From positions 1-6,082 of the forward strand of contig JANXQZ010000940.1 in assembly GCA_025353235.1 (NCBI GenBank): a DNA stretch of 6,082 bases, written 5' to 3'. The position numbers and the translations under genes are program-made. Source of the stretch: Bryobacterales bacterium (GTDB lineage Bacteria > Acidobacteriota > Terriglobia > Bryobacterales > Bryobacteraceae). A model generated the notes under the pieces. It saw only the letters and a list, made by a program, of their open reading frames with translations, was not told where the DNA came from and did not search any database. Within the stretch, counting starts at the first letter, position 1, and the number at the start of each line of letters is the position of its first letter. Positions 5,510 to 6,082 of the stretch are shown here, piece by piece.

Positions 5510-5824
5510 AGCCAATTGTTTCCATTGGTTGCGGGAGATGGAGTGTACTGATTCACGGCTAAATGCAGGATAACAGCCCGAGTGGCCTGGGTTCTTTAGA
5601 TCTTTCCCAATTCGGTCATGAGGCCATTGTCAACAACCTCATGGATTATGCAGCTTTATAACTGACGGCCGGACAGTACAAGAGATCGATCCTAAAGGAC
5701 AAGGTTGCTGCCGAAGTTGGCTGGCTGCCTACTTCAGCCCCGACATTTTCAGAGCTGTGATGTCCGGCTGCCCGAAGCTTCTGACAGCAAGGGTTGGGCC
5801 TCAGCCACGTTCCAGTGGACAGAC
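5510..5824. other. 315-base intergenic stretch between argG and the ThuA-like gene
   Basis: No recognisable gene or RNA was found. On the plus strand a 32-codon frame (5563-5661, starting MQDNSPSGLGSLDL) ends in TAA, and the same frame then stays open for another 32 codons to a TGA. It has no ribosome site and no family I know. On the minus strand, which should carry the promoter of the ThuA-like gene, there is a TTGACA box inside an inverted repeat (5617-5643) and a TATAAA (minus strand, near 5655) without a convincing -35. No intrinsic terminator with a T-run was seen after argG. Confidence 0.5.
5617..5643 (-). promoter_or_regulatory. Inverted repeat CATGAGG-N13-CCTCATG enclosing a TTGACA box (candidate operator/promoter)
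   Basis: CATGAGG (5617-5623) and CCTCATG (5637-5643) are perfect inverted copies separated by 13 bases. The minus-strand hexamer TTGACA (5628-5633) lies in the spacer. With 17 bases of spacing the -10 would be TTGGGA (5605-5610), which is poor, so promoter function is uncertain. The position, about 110-130 bases upstream of the ThuA-like start, suits an operator for that gene. The repeat could equally be a hairpin. Confidence 0.35.

Positions 5825-6082
<258 letters not shown>

Noticed and set aside
5247..5525. A 92-codon minus-strand frame beginning just upstream of the ThuA-like gene
   Set aside because: It overlaps the signal peptide and domain start of the ThuA-like protein in another frame and has no family resemblance.

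Overview
The window looks like chromosomal sequence from a member of the Acidobacteriota, probably a Solibacter/Bryobacter-like lineage. This is an inference from three things: the ribosomal gene order rplM-rpsI-rpsB-tsf-pyrH, an ECF sigma factor of the 'Sigma-70 X6' type translationally coupled to what looks like the start of a Ser/Thr kinase gene, and a secreted ThuA-fold protein. All genes lie on the minus strand except the 3' end of a thiol peroxidase gene at the left edge. The content is mostly housekeeping. I see no mobile element, CRISPR array, tRNA, rRNA or defence system.

Left part (1-1183): the last 53 codons of tpx (plus strand) run convergently into a two-gene regulatory unit on the minus strand. 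That unit is degraded. The ECF sigma gene (609-1183) carries an apparent one-base deletion near 705-709 that cuts off the DNA-recognition half of sigma domain 4. The following frame (260-619), which overlaps the repaired sigma gene by 11 bases, begins like an acidobacterial Ser/Thr kinase but after about 32 residues passes into an unrelated Pro/Gly/Met-rich tail.

Centre (1304-4713): a translation-centred operon read right to left. A TTGACA-type promoter (4684-4713) precedes rplM (L13), rpsI (S9), a structured 156-base spacer, rpsB (S2), a spacer with a 9-bp hairpin, tsf (EF-Ts) and pyrH (UMP kinase). Both rpsI and rpsB start with TTG. The frr gene that often follows pyrH is absent; the sigma/kinase unit sits there instead.

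Right part (4730-6082): a gene for an exported ThuA-like protein (4730-5509), a 315-base spacer with an inverted repeat around a TTGACA box, and the last 85 codons of argG (argininosuccinate synthase, E. coli-like long form). The argG segment has a distinctly more GC-rich third codon position than the genes beside it.
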